Source: JAFGGG01 sp964638895 (lineage in GTDB: Bacteria; Spirochaetota; Spirochaetia; SZUA-6; RPPD01). Taken from it: 64,000 nucleotides of DNA. The notes below the pieces were generated by a model. It worked only from the letters and a program-made list of their open reading frames with translations, was not told where the DNA came from and made no database searches. Within the stretch, counting starts at the first letter, position 1. Every line of letters begins with the position of its first letter. Shown here piece after piece: positions 46,252-55,754 of the stretch. The position numbers and the translations under genes are program-made. Location of the stretch: contig CAZWYY010000008.1 in NCBI GenBank assembly GCA_964638895.1, forward strand, positions 14,967 through 78,966. The letters run 5' to 3'.

Positions 46252-48266
46252 TGTTCACCACGCGCATGAAATATTTAACCGCGGTTGTGCTGGACAAGGA
46301 TGTGGAGAAGGTAACCAAGGAGTTGTTGTCCAACGGGGTGCTGCATTTTGTGCATATCACCGAAGTAAGCACCGGACTGAAGAACAAGGTGGGCAATGTC
46401 GTACCCGAGGTTTCCCTGACGCGCCTGGCTGAAATTAAAAAACGCATTGAATCCTTTCTGGGCATGATCGGCGTCATTCCCGAAAAAGAGCAGCCCCTGG
46501 ACATCAGCCGCCTGCAGGCCGTTGACCTGGAGCAGACCGAAAAGCAGATAGACGGCCTGTCCGAGCGGGTGGGAAGTATCCGTGACCGGCAGAAGAGCAT
46601 CCAGCAGGAAATTCTGAAGCTTGAGGATATCAGGCGCCAGATTGAGATGTTCGGGGATATCAGGTCGAGTATTAAGGCCCGCTCGCACTATACATTTCTG
46701 AACGTGCAGACCGGGCTGATCCCCACCGCTAAATTTGAAGAATTTAATAACGAACTGAAAACACTCCCCTCCGTGGCCCTTAATTTCCACAGCGGGCGCG
46801 AGCAGAGCAGTGTCCTGCTTATCACCATGAAAAGGGACGACGCACGGGTGAATGCGCTTCTGGCCAAATACGGCTGGGAAGACGCGGAGCTTGACCAGGA
46901 GCTTACCGGCGTGAAGGAGGACGTTGCCCTGGATCTGGACGGCAAACTTAAGAGTTACACGCGCGAGCAGCGGGAGTTGCAGGAGGAATCTTTTACCGTG
47001 ATTCGGGAACAACGCGGAGTGCTGGAGGAGTTGTGGGCCAACCTGCGTATGAATGAGCTTTATTATAAAATTCAATCATACTTCAGTAAAACCAGCCGCA
47101 CCATGATTTTTTCCGGCTGGCTGCCGGCGTCAAAAACTACGGGCCTGGAAAAGGATATTCTTTCGGCCACAAACGGCCGCTGCTACCTGGAATGGAGTGA
47201 TCCGGAGAAGCTGGAAAAAACCGAGAAGATCAAGGTCAGTGTGCCGGTGCAGCTGAAAAACCCCAGGTTCCTGTCTCCGTTCCAGATGTTGGTAAAAAAC
47301 TACGCCATCCCCGAGTACGGCACCGTGGATCCCACGCCCTTTGTGGCCGTGGCCTACCTTATTATGTTCGGCCTCATGTTCGGGGACGCCGGACACGGCT
47401 TCGTGCTGCTGCTCCTGGGATTGGGCGGTATGTTCTTCTACCGCAAAAACCGCGGAGACTGGTTCAACCTGGCCAAGCTTGTAACCTACTGCGGGGGCAT
47501 GGCGATCGTTATGGGGGTGGCCTTCGGTTCTTATTTCGGCATGCGCTGGGTTTCCCCGCTCTGGTTCGATTACCATGCCCTGGTCTTGGGGCATGTGCCG
47601 GACACGGGGCTTATCCGCGATATCTACGGGGTGCTGCTGTTGACCCTCTACTTCGGCATCGTGGTCATCGTGGTGGGGCTGTTCTTAAACTGGATCAACC
47701 TGGTGCGCCATAAACGATGGCTGAAACTGCTGCTGGACAAGACCGGGCTCCTGGGCGCCTGGGCCTACGGCGGGGGTATTTATATCGGTTATTATTATAT
47801 GACCCGCAACGCGTTCCCCGGTGACAACACGCTTTTGTTCCTGGCGATCATCCCCATGCTGCTGTTTCTGTTGAAGCCGCCGTTTACCTACTTTGCCCGG
47901 CCCAAAGAGTCGCGGCGTCCGTTTACCGTTATGACCTTGGTGGATTTTTTCATGGAGTGGATCGTGGAGCTTTTGGAGGTGTTCGGGGGTTACCTGGCCA
48001 ACACCCTCTCGTTTATGCGGGTGGCGGGCCTCGGTATCGCCCACGCCAGCCTGATGATAGCATTCTTTGATATCGCGGGGATGACCGGCTCACCGGTATT
48101 TTCCCTGATCATCATCGTGGCCGGAAACATACTGGTTATTGCCCTGGAAGGACTTTCCGCGGGCATACAGTCTTTGCGTTTAAATTATTATGAGTTCTTT
48201 TCAAAGTATTTCAGCGGTACGGGGGAGGCCTATGCGCCGGTTTCTCTTACCGCCGGGCGAGAATAA
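46248..48266 (+). CDS. atpI: V-type ATPase subunit I (a subunit)
   Basis: This 672-residue protein has a cytoplasmic N-terminal half with long coiled coils and a C-terminal half with about seven or eight spans, beginning near residue 360 (MFGLMFGDAGHGFVLLLLGL). The ion-path segment LSFMRVAGLGIAHASL near residue 585 carries the conserved Arg. It forms the membrane stator that, with the K ring, passes ions. ATGA overlap with atpC shows coupled translation. Confidence 0.95.
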   Translation: MMFTTRMKYLTAVVLDKDVEKVTKELLSNGVLHFVHITEVSTGLKNKVGNVVPEVSLTRLAEIKKRIESFLGMIGVIPEKEQPLDISRLQAVDLEQTEKQIDGLSERVGSIRDRQKSIQQEILKLEDIRRQIEMFGDIRSSIKARSHYTFLNVQTGLIPTAKFEEFNNELKTLPSVALNFHSGREQSSVLLITMKRDDARVNALLAKYGWEDAELDQELTGVKEDVALDLDGKLKSYTREQRELQEESFTVIREQRGVLEELWANLRMNELYYKIQSYFSKTSRTMIFSGWLPASKTTGLEKDILSATNGRCYLEWSDPEKLEKTEKIKVSVPVQLKNPRFLSPFQMLVKNYAIPEYGTVDPTPFVAVAYLIMFGLMFGDAGHGFVLLLLGLGGMFFYRKNRGDWFNLAKLVTYCGGMAIVMGVAFGSYFGMRWVSPLWFDYHALVLGHVPDTGLIRDIYGVLLLTLYFGIVVIVVGLFLNWINLVRHKRWLKLLLDKTGLLGAWAYGGGIYIGYYYMTRNAFPGDNTLLFLAIIPMLLFLLKPPFTYFARPKESRRPFTVMTLVDFFMEWIVELLEVFGGYLANTLSFMRVAGLGIAHASLMIAFFDIAGMTGSPVFSLIIIVAGNILVIALEGLSAGIQSLRLNYYEFFSKYFSGTGEAYAPVSLTAGRE

Positions 48267-48282
48267 ATTAAGGAGGACCTGC

Positions 48283-48663
48283 ATGGAAGTTGCAAAAAAA
48301 CAGTTTAAAAGAAACATAGCCGTGAGTCTGCTCATACTTTTTATGATTTTTGTGGGAGCGTCTTTACTGAGCGTACACAATGTGTTCGCGCAGGAAACCA
48401 CAAACGAGGCAAAAACCCAAGCCCAGGTGATTGACCCCACAAAAGCCGAGGTTATGAAGTTCGGGCTGGTGGCCGCGGCCATCGCTTTCGGCTTCGGGGC
48501 CCTGGGGGCGGGCATCGCCATCGCCCACGTAGGCGCGGCGGCCATGGGCGCCATCGGCGAGAAGCCGGAGATGGCGGGCCAGGCCCTGATCTTTATCGCG
48601 TTAGCCGAAGGGTTGGTTGTGTTCGGGTTTATCACCGCGCTGATGATTCTGGGGAGGGTATAA
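48283..48663 (+). CDS. atpK: V-type ATPase subunit K (c-ring proteolipid) with N-terminal signal-like segment
   Basis: This 126-residue protein has a hydrophobic N-terminal segment (about residues 13-37, ending HNVFAQE, like a signal-peptidase site), a short polar linker, and a two-helix proteolipid hairpin rich in Gly/Ala. The ion-binding Glu lies in IALAEGLVVFGF. ATG 48283, after AGGAGGACCTGC, is chosen over the longer frame overlapping atpI. Helix 1 has no Gln and the Glu is followed by Gly rather than Ser/Thr, which argues weakly for protons over sodium. Confidence 0.92.
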   Translation: MEVAKKQFKRNIAVSLLILFMIFVGASLLSVHNVFAQETTNEAKTQAQVIDPTKAEVMKFGLVAAAIAFGFGALGAGIAIAHVGAAAMGAIGEKPEMAGQALIFIALAEGLVVFGFITALMILGRV

Positions 48664-48670
48664 CTCCCGC

Positions 48671-48976
48671 ATGAAGTATTTTATTATCGGTGATGAGGAT
48701 GCCGTGCTGGGCTTCGGCATGGTGGGGGTAAAGGGCAGAATAGTGACGAACCAGACCCAGGCCGGGGAGGCCTTTAAAGAGGCTCTGGACGACAGCGACG
48801 TGGGAATCGTGATTATTACCGAGCGCATTGCCGCTATGATCCGGCCCCAGGTGGATCAGTATATTTTCAATGAAAAGTTTCCGTTGATTGTGGAAATTAT
48901 AGACAGGCAGGGTCCGCTGGCCGGAAGGCCGTCTCTGCGTCAGACGGTAAACAACGCCATCGGCATTAAACTGTAA
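48671..48976 (+). CDS. atpF: V-type ATPase subunit F
   Basis: This 101-residue protein matches the V-ATPase F subunit: MKYFIIGDEDAVLGFGMVG at the N-terminus, DVGIVIITERIA in the middle. It is a Rossmann-like central-stalk subunit that rotates with D. It starts seven bases behind atpK. Confidence 0.92.
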   Translation: MKYFIIGDEDAVLGFGMVGVKGRIVTNQTQAGEAFKEALDDSDVGIVIITERIAAMIRPQVDQYIFNEKFPLIVEIIDRQGPLAGRPSLRQTVNNAIGIKL

Positions 48977-48989
48977 AGGAAGATCCGGA

Positions 48990-49637
48990 ATGGACGAGCA
49001 GACCAGCAACAAAGAGGAACTCATCAAGGGCATCGAGCAGGACGCCATGGCCGAAGCGCGTCGTTTGATCCAAGAGGCTGAAAAAGATGTAAAGGACAGA
49101 ATGGCGGCCGCGGATTCCCAGGTTACGTATGTTCTGCAGGAAGCCGAGAAAAAAGCGCAGGCCCAGGTCCAGGCCATAGAGCGGATGAACAGATCCACCG
49201 TTCACGTGGAGACACGCAGGATCGCCCTGAAAAAACGGGGAGAGATTCTAAAGGAGATCATCGACCGTGTGGAAAAAAGGCTGGCCGAAAGCATAGGCGG
49301 TAAGGGGTATAAGGAGCTGCTGGTGGACTGGATTGTAGAGGCCGCCATCGGCCTGAACGCCGACCGGGCGGTGATAAACGCGTCCAAAAAAGAACGCCCG
49401 CTTATTGACCGTGAGGTGCTGCGCGCGGCCGAGGCTAAGATCGAGGCGTTCATCAATAAAAAGGTGGAGCTTTCGGTAAGCGGCGAAGAGGAGCCCCTGG
49501 CCCAGGGTGTAATTTTATTTACCAGGGACAAAACAATGGCCTTTAATAACCAGATTCCGACCAGGTTGCTGCGTTATCAATCTGAGATACGCAAGTTGAT
49601 ATTCGAGGAGTTATTTAAAGAGCTAAGAGAGGAATAA
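48990..49637 (+). CDS. atpE: V-type ATPase subunit E (peripheral stalk)
   Basis: This 215-residue protein has a coiled-coil N-terminal half (DAMAEARRLIQEAEKDVK) and a globular C-terminal head, as in V/A-ATPase subunit E, which forms the stator stalk with subunit H. AGGAAGA precedes the start. It lies between atpF and atpA. Confidence 0.88.
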   Translation: MDEQTSNKEELIKGIEQDAMAEARRLIQEAEKDVKDRMAAADSQVTYVLQEAEKKAQAQVQAIERMNRSTVHVETRRIALKKRGEILKEIIDRVEKRLAESIGGKGYKELLVDWIVEAAIGLNADRAVINASKKERPLIDREVLRAAEAKIEAFINKKVELSVSGEEEPLAQGVILFTRDKTMAFNNQIPTRLLRYQSEIRKLIFEELFKELREE

Positions 49638-49644
49638 GGTTTTC

Positions 49645-51420
49645 ATGAAGGGTGAGAGAATTATCGGACAGGTCAGGCGGGTAAACGGACCGGTTATCAT
49701 CGCCCGCGGCGTTTCAGACGCGCTTATGCTGGAGTTGGTGCGCGTGGGTGAGGTGCGCCTGGTAGGGGAGGTCATCAAGCTTGAGGGGGACAACGCGGTC
49801 ATCCAGGTATACGAGGATACCACGGGTCTGGCCCCGGGAGAAAATATATACGGTTCGGGCCTGCCGCTTTCGGTTGAGCTGGGACCCGGGCTGATCGGTA
49901 CCATTTATGATGGTATTCAGCGCCCGCTGGAGGACATCCGGGAGATATCCGACCAGTTTATCGAGCGCGGCGTGCAGCTTCCGGCCTTAAACAGAAAAAA
50001 AATATGGCATTTTGTACCCTCACCGCTCAAGAACGGGGCCCGGCTGGAAGCAGGCCTGGTGCTGGGCACGGTGCAGGAATCCGAACACATTACCCACAAG
50101 GTGCTGGTGCCGCCCGATGTAAACGGTTCCTTGGTTTCCATAGTGCCGGAGGGTGATTACACTGTGGAACAGACGATAGCCGTGGTACAGACCGGGCGGG
50201 GTGAGGAAAAGCTCTCCCTGATGCACAAGTGGCCCATTCGCAGGCCCAGGCCCGCGGCCGGGCGGCTTGCGCCCTCCATCCCCCTGATTACCGGGCAGCG
50301 GGTCATCGATACCCTGTTTCCCATCGCCAAGGGCGGCACCGTGGCCATTCCGGGCGGGTTCGGTACGGGCAAGACCATGACCCAGCACGCGATCGCCAAA
50401 TGGTGCGACGCGGAGATCATCGTGTATATCGGCTGCGGCGAACGCGGCAACGAGATGACCGACGTGCTCACCGAGTTTCCCAAGCTTATAGACCCCCGCA
50501 CCGGGCGCAGCCTGATGGAGCGGACTCTGCTGATCGCCAACACCTCCAACATGCCCGTGTCCGCGCGTGAGGCGAGCATCTACACGGGTGTCACCCTGGC
50601 CGAATATTACCGCGACCAGGGCTACCACGTGGCCGTTATGGCCGATTCCACCTCCCGTTGGGCCGAGGCCCTGCGCGAGCTTTCCGGGCGCATGGAGGAG
50701 ATGCCGGCCGAAGAGGGGTTTCCCGCCTACCTGCCCACGCGCATCGCCGAGTTTTACGAGCGGGCCGGGTCCATGCAGACCTTAAGCGGCGAAGAGGGTT
50801 CGGTCTCCATCATCGGCGCGGTATCACCCCCCGGGGGTGATTTTTCCGAGCCCGTTACCCAGCATACCAAGCGCTTCGTGCGCTGTTTCTGGGGCCTGGA
50901 CAGGCAGCTTGCCAATGCCAGGCACTATCCGGCCATTTCCTGGCTGGACAGCTACAGCGAATATCTTGAAAGCGTTACCCCCTGGTGGGAAGAGAAGGTG
51001 GGAGCGGACTGGGCCAAAAACCGGGCCAAGATTATGGAGCTTTTACAAAAAGAGGTGCGCCTGCAGCAGGTGGTGAAACTAGTGGGGCCGGACGCCCTGC
51101 CGGACAGCCAGCGCTTTATTCTGGAGGTGTGCACTCTATTCAAGAATGCCTTTTTGCAGCAGAACGCGTTCGACGATATCGACCGCTACTCCACCGTGGA
51201 AAAGCAGGTCAAAATGCTCGATATTATCATCACCTACTGGGAACGGGGGGCGGACGCCATACACCGCGGCATCACCTTGGTAAAGCTCAAGCGCATGAAG
51301 GTGCTGCAGGATATCGTGAAAATGAAGTTCACAGTGAAAAACGAGGATGTCTCCTCCCTGGATAAGCTTATTCTGAGGCTGGAGCGTTCCATAGACCAGA
51401 TGGAGTCGATTTATGTCTGA
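49645..51420 (+). CDS. atpA: V-type ATPase catalytic subunit A
   Basis: This 591-residue nucleotide-binding subunit carries the P-loop GGFGTGKT near residue 237, the long non-homologous insertion of V/A-type A subunits before it, and the catalytic GERGNEMTDVL region after. With subunit B it forms the A3B3 head that synthesises or hydrolyses ATP. The end overlaps atpB by eight bases. Confidence 0.97.
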   Translation: MKGERIIGQVRRVNGPVIIARGVSDALMLELVRVGEVRLVGEVIKLEGDNAVIQVYEDTTGLAPGENIYGSGLPLSVELGPGLIGTIYDGIQRPLEDIREISDQFIERGVQLPALNRKKIWHFVPSPLKNGARLEAGLVLGTVQESEHITHKVLVPPDVNGSLVSIVPEGDYTVEQTIAVVQTGRGEEKLSLMHKWPIRRPRPAAGRLAPSIPLITGQRVIDTLFPIAKGGTVAIPGGFGTGKTMTQHAIAKWCDAEIIVYIGCGERGNEMTDVLTEFPKLIDPRTGRSLMERTLLIANTSNMPVSAREASIYTGVTLAEYYRDQGYHVAVMADSTSRWAEALRELSGRMEEMPAEEGFPAYLPTRIAEFYERAGSMQTLSGEEGSVSIIGAVSPPGGDFSEPVTQHTKRFVRCFWGLDRQLANARHYPAISWLDSYSEYLESVTPWWEEKVGADWAKNRAKIMELLQKEVRLQQVVKLVGPDALPDSQRFILEVCTLFKNAFLQQNAFDDIDRYSTVEKQVKMLDIIITYWERGADAIHRGITLVKLKRMKVLQDIVKMKFTVKNEDVSSLDKLILRLERSIDQMESIYV

Positions 51421-52828
51421 GGCAAAAAAAATACTTGCAGCGCAGAAGAAACTGTTAAGCGGGCGGGAATATATAGGCGTGCACCGCATAGACGGGCCCC
51501 TGATTTTTATCAGCAAAACCCATCCCATCGGCTACCGTGAGTTGGTGGAATGTGTCGATCCGGAAGGCAACACCAGGATGGGCATGGTGCTTGACACGTC
51601 GCAGGACATGGTTGTGGCCCAGATATTCGAGGGCACGTCGGGACTGACCATGCCCGAGACTAAGGTGCGGTTCCGCGGCAGACCCCTGACCCTGGGCGTG
51701 TCCAAGCAGATGCTGGGCAGGGTGTTCAACGGCATCGGGCAGCCCATCGACGGCGGCCCCGCGCCCGTGGGCGAAGTGGAGCTGGACATCAACGGCAAGC
51801 CCATCAATCCCACCTCGCGCGAGTACCCCCGCGACTTTATCCAGACCGGCATCTCGGTCATCGACGGCATGAACACCCTGATCCGCGGGCAGAAACTGCC
51901 CATATTTTCCGGCAACGGCCTGCCCCACAACGAGCTTGCTTCGCAGATCGCGCGCCAGGCAAAAATCCGTGGCGCGGAAACCGAGTTCGCCGTGGTGTTC
52001 GTGGCCATGGGCGTAAAACACGACGTGGCCCGCTTTTTTATCAATACCTTCGAGGAGACCGGTGTCTTGGAAAACGTGGCCCTGTTTCTGTCCCTGGCCG
52101 ACGACCCCTCGATTGAACGGCTCATCACCCCGCGCACCGCGCTTACCCTGGCCGAGCACCTGGCCTTTGCCCATGACATGCACGTGCTGGTAATCATGAC
52201 CGATATCTCAAACTACTGCGAATCACTGCGCGAGATCTCGACCATCAGGGGAGAAATCCCCTCGCGCAAGGGCTACCCCGGCTACCTGTATTCCGACCTG
52301 GCCGAGCTTTACGAGCGTTCCGGCATGATCAAGGGGTTCAAGGGTACCATCACCCAGCTTCCCATCCTGACCATGCCCAACGACGACATCTCGCACCCCA
52401 TCCCGGACCTGACCGGCTACATCACCGAGGGGCAGATCGTGTTCGAGCGTGAAATGTACGGGCGCGGCATCTACCCGCCCATCGCCGGGCTGCCCTCACT
52501 GTCGCGCCTGATGAAGGACGGCATCGGTGAGGGGATGACCCGTGGTGATCACCCCCACCTGGCCAGCCAGTTGTTCGCGGCCTACAGTTACGTGAAGGAC
52601 GTGCGTAACCTGGCCTCCGTTATCGGCGAGGAGGAGCTTACGCCCCTGGATCACCAGTACCTGGAGTTCGGCGATTTTTTTGAACGCAAATTCGTGTCCC
52701 AGAGCAAGGACGAGGACCGTACCATCGAGCAGACGCTCGACATGGGGTGGGAGGCCTTGAAGCAGCTTCCCGCTGATGAGCTGCACAGGATTACCGAGGA
52801 AGAGCTGGAAAAATATTACGGACGATAA
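51413..52828 (+). CDS. atpB: V-type ATPase non-catalytic subunit B
   Basis: This 471-residue subunit resembles A in fold but has GNGLPHNELASQIARQA where the P-loop would be, the mark of the non-catalytic B subunit. The DMHVLVIMTDISNYCE and SRKGYPGYLYSDLA stretches are highly conserved. Overlap with atpA and a three-base gap to atpD place it in the same message. Confidence 0.97.
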   Translation: MSEAKKILAAQKKLLSGREYIGVHRIDGPLIFISKTHPIGYRELVECVDPEGNTRMGMVLDTSQDMVVAQIFEGTSGLTMPETKVRFRGRPLTLGVSKQMLGRVFNGIGQPIDGGPAPVGEVELDINGKPINPTSREYPRDFIQTGISVIDGMNTLIRGQKLPIFSGNGLPHNELASQIARQAKIRGAETEFAVVFVAMGVKHDVARFFINTFEETGVLENVALFLSLADDPSIERLITPRTALTLAEHLAFAHDMHVLVIMTDISNYCESLREISTIRGEIPSRKGYPGYLYSDLAELYERSGMIKGFKGTITQLPILTMPNDDISHPIPDLTGYITEGQIVFEREMYGRGIYPPIAGLPSLSRLMKDGIGEGMTRGDHPHLASQLFAAYSYVKDVRNLASVIGEEELTPLDHQYLEFGDFFERKFVSQSKDEDRTIEQTLDMGWEALKQLPADELHRITEEELEKYYGR

Positions 52829-52831
52829 CAT

Positions 52832-53464
52832 ATGGCCGAAAGCAACGTAGCGCCTACAAAAACAAACCTCTTAAAACTCAAACACGAGCTGCAGTTCGCT
52901 AAGTTAGGGTATGAGCTTTTAGACCAGAAACGCAATATCCTGATCATCGAGCTTTTGAACCTGGTGGACCAGGCCGTGGAGTTCCAGGAGAAGGTGGAAA
53001 AAGCACTCTCTGACGCCTACCACACCCTGGAGTCCGCGGTGCTCGACATGGGGAAACTGAAGATGGTCAGCCTGGCCAGCGCGGTGAACATCCATTCAGC
53101 CATCACCTTGCGGGAACGTCGGGTAATGGGTGTGGCCCTGCCCGTGGTGGACACCACCTTTGAGGAGTTTCCCCCCTATTTCAGCCCCCAGGGCACAAGT
53201 TTCTGGATAGACAGCTCGCTTACCGATTTCAAGGAGGCCCTGGAAGTGATGGGCAGGTTGGCGGAGTTGAAGATATCGATCATACGCCTGGCCAATGAGG
53301 TGAAAAAGACCATTCGCAAGGTGAACGCCCTGGAAAAAATCGCCATTCCTGACCTGGAAAAGGTGGTGAACTATATCCGGAACCGCCTGGAAGAAAACGA
53401 TCGCGATATGTTCGTACTGATGAAAATGGTGAAATCCAGGTTGGAAAAGAAAGGTGAGGAGTAA
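52832..53464 (+). CDS. atpD: V-type ATPase subunit D (central rotor)
   Basis: This 210-residue, mostly helical protein has the family start PTKTNLLKLKHELQFAKLGY and the C-terminal partner helix NALEKIAIPDLEKVVNYIRN. The two long helices form the central shaft inside A3B3. It ends the ATPase genes proper; the stress-protein gene follows after three bases. Confidence 0.95.
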   Translation: MAESNVAPTKTNLLKLKHELQFAKLGYELLDQKRNILIIELLNLVDQAVEFQEKVEKALSDAYHTLESAVLDMGKLKMVSLASAVNIHSAITLRERRVMGVALPVVDTTFEEFPPYFSPQGTSFWIDSSLTDFKEALEVMGRLAELKISIIRLANEVKKTIRKVNALEKIAIPDLEKVVNYIRNRLEENDRDMFVLMKMVKSRLEKKGEE

Positions 53465-53467
53465 ATT

Positions 53468-53956
53468 ATGGACGGTCCAATTAAAAAAATTCTTGTGTAT
53501 ATCGACGGCACGGAACAGTCCATTACCGCGGCCCAGTACGCGATCTGCCTGTCCAAACTCACGGACGCGGAGCTCACGGCCCTGTACGTGGTCAACACGC
53601 GCGCCCTTAACGACCTGCTTAAGGCGCGGATTTTTATCGAGTCCGAGCAAGCGGAGTACCAGCGTGACCTGCATGCGGACGCCGAGCGCTACCTTAACCA
53701 CGTAAAAAACCTGGCCAAGAGCAAGGGCGTGACAATCAATACGGAGAACAGAAGCGGGACCCCCTACCTGGAAATCAAAAACGTACTTACCGAGAAGGGG
53801 ACGGACCTGCTGGTTATCGGCGAGCTTTCCCGCATTCGCAGCCGCCGCGACGAATTTTTTAACGAGACCGAGCGGGCCATGAGATCATCGCCGTGTTCCG
53901 TGTTGATCGTAAAAGACGATGAAAAGGTCTGGAACATGTTCGATAAACTTGTGTAA
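53468..53956 (+). CDS. Universal stress protein (UspA family)
   Basis: This 162-residue protein has the UspA fold pattern: IKKILVYIDGTEQSITAAQY at the N-terminus and, at the end, MRSSPCSVLIVKDDE. The ATP-binding G-2X-G-9X-G(S/T) motif of ATP-binding Usp proteins is not clear (ELSRIRSRRDEFF instead), so it may not bind ATP. It follows atpD by three bases and probably shares its transcript. Confidence 0.88.
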   Translation: MDGPIKKILVYIDGTEQSITAAQYAICLSKLTDAELTALYVVNTRALNDLLKARIFIESEQAEYQRDLHADAERYLNHVKNLAKSKGVTINTENRSGTPYLEIKNVLTEKGTDLLVIGELSRIRSRRDEFFNETERAMRSSPCSVLIVKDDEKVWNMFDKLV

Positions 53957-53980
53957 TATACCCTAGAAAGGATAATACAG

Positions 53981-54430
53981 ATGGCATTACTTGATTTGAT
54001 TGAGGAAGATATAATAAAAGTACCGTTGGTTTCCGCGTCAAAACCAGCGGTCATCAAGGAGCTGATTCAAGTGTTGAAGGACGCGGGCAGAATCGTTGAC
54101 GAAAATAAAGTGTATGAGGCGGTGATGAAGCGGGAAGATTTAAGCAGCACCGGGTTGGAGAGGGGCATCGCGGTTCCGCACGCCAAGACCGACCAGGTGA
54201 AGACCCTGACCGTGGCCATAGGGGTGTCCCCGGCCGGCGTGGAGTTTAACGCCATGGACGGCGCCCCCTCCAAGCTTTTTTTCCTGATCCTGGCCCCACC
54301 CGACCAGTCCGGCCCGCATATCGAGGCCCTGGCCGACATCGCCCGCATCACCCGCTCGGACGCGTTCTGCAGGCTTGTGGGCGCCGCACAATCAGCCAAG
54401 GAGATCGTCGACATCTTCTGCGAAGACTGA
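53981..54430 (+). CDS. ptsN: PTS EIIA-type (PtsN/fructose-like) protein
   Basis: This 149-residue protein is a PTS EIIA domain of the mannitol/fructose/Ntr class. The phosphoryl-accepting His67 lies in ERGIAVPHAKTD, followed by FFLILAPPDQSGPHIEALA. No sugar-specific EIIB/EIIC is attached or nearby, so a regulatory role like EIIA-Ntr is more likely than sugar transport. AAAGGATAATACAG precedes ATG. It lies 24 bp behind the stress-protein gene. Confidence 0.87.
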   Translation: MALLDLIEEDIIKVPLVSASKPAVIKELIQVLKDAGRIVDENKVYEAVMKREDLSSTGLERGIAVPHAKTDQVKTLTVAIGVSPAGVEFNAMDGAPSKLFFLILAPPDQSGPHIEALADIARITRSDAFCRLVGAAQSAKEIVDIFCED

Positions 54431-54433
54431 CCC

Positions 54434-55258
54434 ATGAAACCCTTCACCCTAGCCGTCTGCCAGAATAAACCGTTTTACGACAAAGAGGATACCATACGGC
54501 GGGCGCTTGGCCTGCTGGACCGGGCAGCGCGGCGCGGGGCAGGCCTGGCGGTGCTTCCTGAAATGTTTTATTACCCGTATGAGTTCGACGGGCTTGCCCG
54601 TCAGGCCGCAGAAAACGATCCTGTACTGGACCTGCTGCGGGAATGGGCAAAAGCACACCGGATCTTTGTCTGCGCCGGCTCCATAGCGGAAAAGCGGGAC
54701 GGCAAACTGTACAATACCGCCTACCTCTTGGACCCGCGGGGTGAAATTATTCTTAAATATTCCAAGACCCACCTGTTCGACGTGGACCTGCCCACGCTTG
54801 CGGTAAAGGAATCGGGGGTGTTTACCGCCGGAGATGGGTTTGGGGTGGCCGAGTGCGAGCTGGGCGCAGTAGGCATGCTGATCTGCTACGACATCCGTTT
54901 TCCTGAGGCCGCGCGCCTGTTAAGCCTGAAGGGCGCGGAAATCATTCTGGCGCCGGCCGCCTTTAACACGGTTACCGGCCCCGCGCACTGGGAGCTTACC
55001 TTCCGCGGCCGGGCAGTGGAAAACCAGTGCTTCGTGGCCGCCGCTTCCCCGGCACGGAATAAAAAATCACGCTACCGCGCCTACGGACACTCCATGATCA
55101 TCGACCCTTGGGGCCGGGTCATGGCCGAGGCCGGGACCGGGGAACAGATCATCCTCGCCCGTCTTGACCCCAAGGTGCTGGCGGACACCAGGGCGCGTCT
55201 GCCGTTGCTGCGTCACCGCCGCGGGGATTTATATACGCTCACGGATACGCACGGATAG
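54434..55258 (+). CDS. Carbon-nitrogen hydrolase, omega-amidase (NIT2)-like
   Basis: This 274-residue nitrilase-superfamily enzyme has the full catalytic triad: Glu43 in LPEMFYYP, Lys111 in YSKTHLFDVDLP and Cys151 in MLICYDIRFPE. The KTHLFDVD and CYDIRFPE contexts are closest to omega-amidase (hydrolysis of 2-oxoglutaramate and similar) or deaminated-glutathione amidase; I cannot separate the two by eye. It starts three bases after ptsN, so it is likely the last gene of this transcript. Confidence 0.9.
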   Translation: MKPFTLAVCQNKPFYDKEDTIRRALGLLDRAARRGAGLAVLPEMFYYPYEFDGLARQAAENDPVLDLLREWAKAHRIFVCAGSIAEKRDGKLYNTAYLLDPRGEIILKYSKTHLFDVDLPTLAVKESGVFTAGDGFGVAECELGAVGMLICYDIRFPEAARLLSLKGAEIILAPAAFNTVTGPAHWELTFRGRAVENQCFVAAASPARNKKSRYRAYGHSMIIDPWGRVMAEAGTGEQIILARLDPKVLADTRARLPLLRHRRGDLYTLTDTHG

Positions 55259-55264
55259 ACAAGG

Positions 55265-55330
55265 GAACACAGATTGCGCGGATTTTATAAGATTTCACAG
55301 ATTTTTTAAAAGTATTCATCTGTGAAATCC
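55265..55330 (+). repeat. Dispersed hairpin repeat, copy A
   Basis: It contains a perfect 12-bp inverted repeat, GATTTCACAGAT (55291-55302) and ATCTGTGAAATC (55318-55329), preceded by ACACAGATT and CGCGGATTT. The same blocks recur in reverse orientation at 56128-56205, on the other side of the toxin-antitoxin pair. Confidence 0.7.
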
Positions 55331-55361
55331 ATTTCAAACTAGAGGCCTGTAATCTGTATTA

Positions 55362-55754
55362 TTAAAAGGTATTCGCGCCTATAAAATCTTTCGGTGAAAT
55401 TACCAAGTCTTCTTCCGGGAAATGAATGCCGTTCCCGGTTATCAGGTACCGTGCGTTTCCGCTTTTTGCAACTTCATAAAAGGCCTTATCATCCTGATCT
55501 TTAAATGGTATTTTCACGGGTTCCGCGGTAATATACTCGCCCTCATATTTTAAAAAATCCAGTAACGGTTGGGTCCATTCATCCTTGAATCCGAAAACAT
55601 CACGCTTTAATACCTCCGTATATTCATTGAATATCCGATTGTCAAACAGAAGGGTAAGTTTTCCGTTTAAAACTAAATTGAGAATTTGGGCGGGTGTTCC
55701 CCCGGGATTGAGCAAAGCGGAAACAAGAACATTCGTATCAAGTACTACCCTCAT
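55362..55754 (-). CDS. PIN-domain toxin (putative RNase)
   Basis: This 130-residue PIN-domain protein begins RVVLDTNVLVSALLNPGGT, giving the first catalytic Asp (Asp6). Further acidic positions are Glu44/Glu47 and Asp88/Asp89 (DQDDKAFYEVA), and LITGNGIHF near the end matches the PIN toxin subfamily with LxTGN. It would cleave RNA when free of its antitoxin. Its start overlaps the antitoxin stop by four bases, the usual antitoxin-first coupling. Confidence 0.88.
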   Translation of the reverse strand: MRVVLDTNVLVSALLNPGGTPAQILNLVLNGKLTLLFDNRIFNEYTEVLKRDVFGFKDEWTQPLLDFLKYEGEYITAEPVKIPFKDQDDKAFYEVAKSGNARYLITGNGIHFPEEDLVISPKDFIGANTF

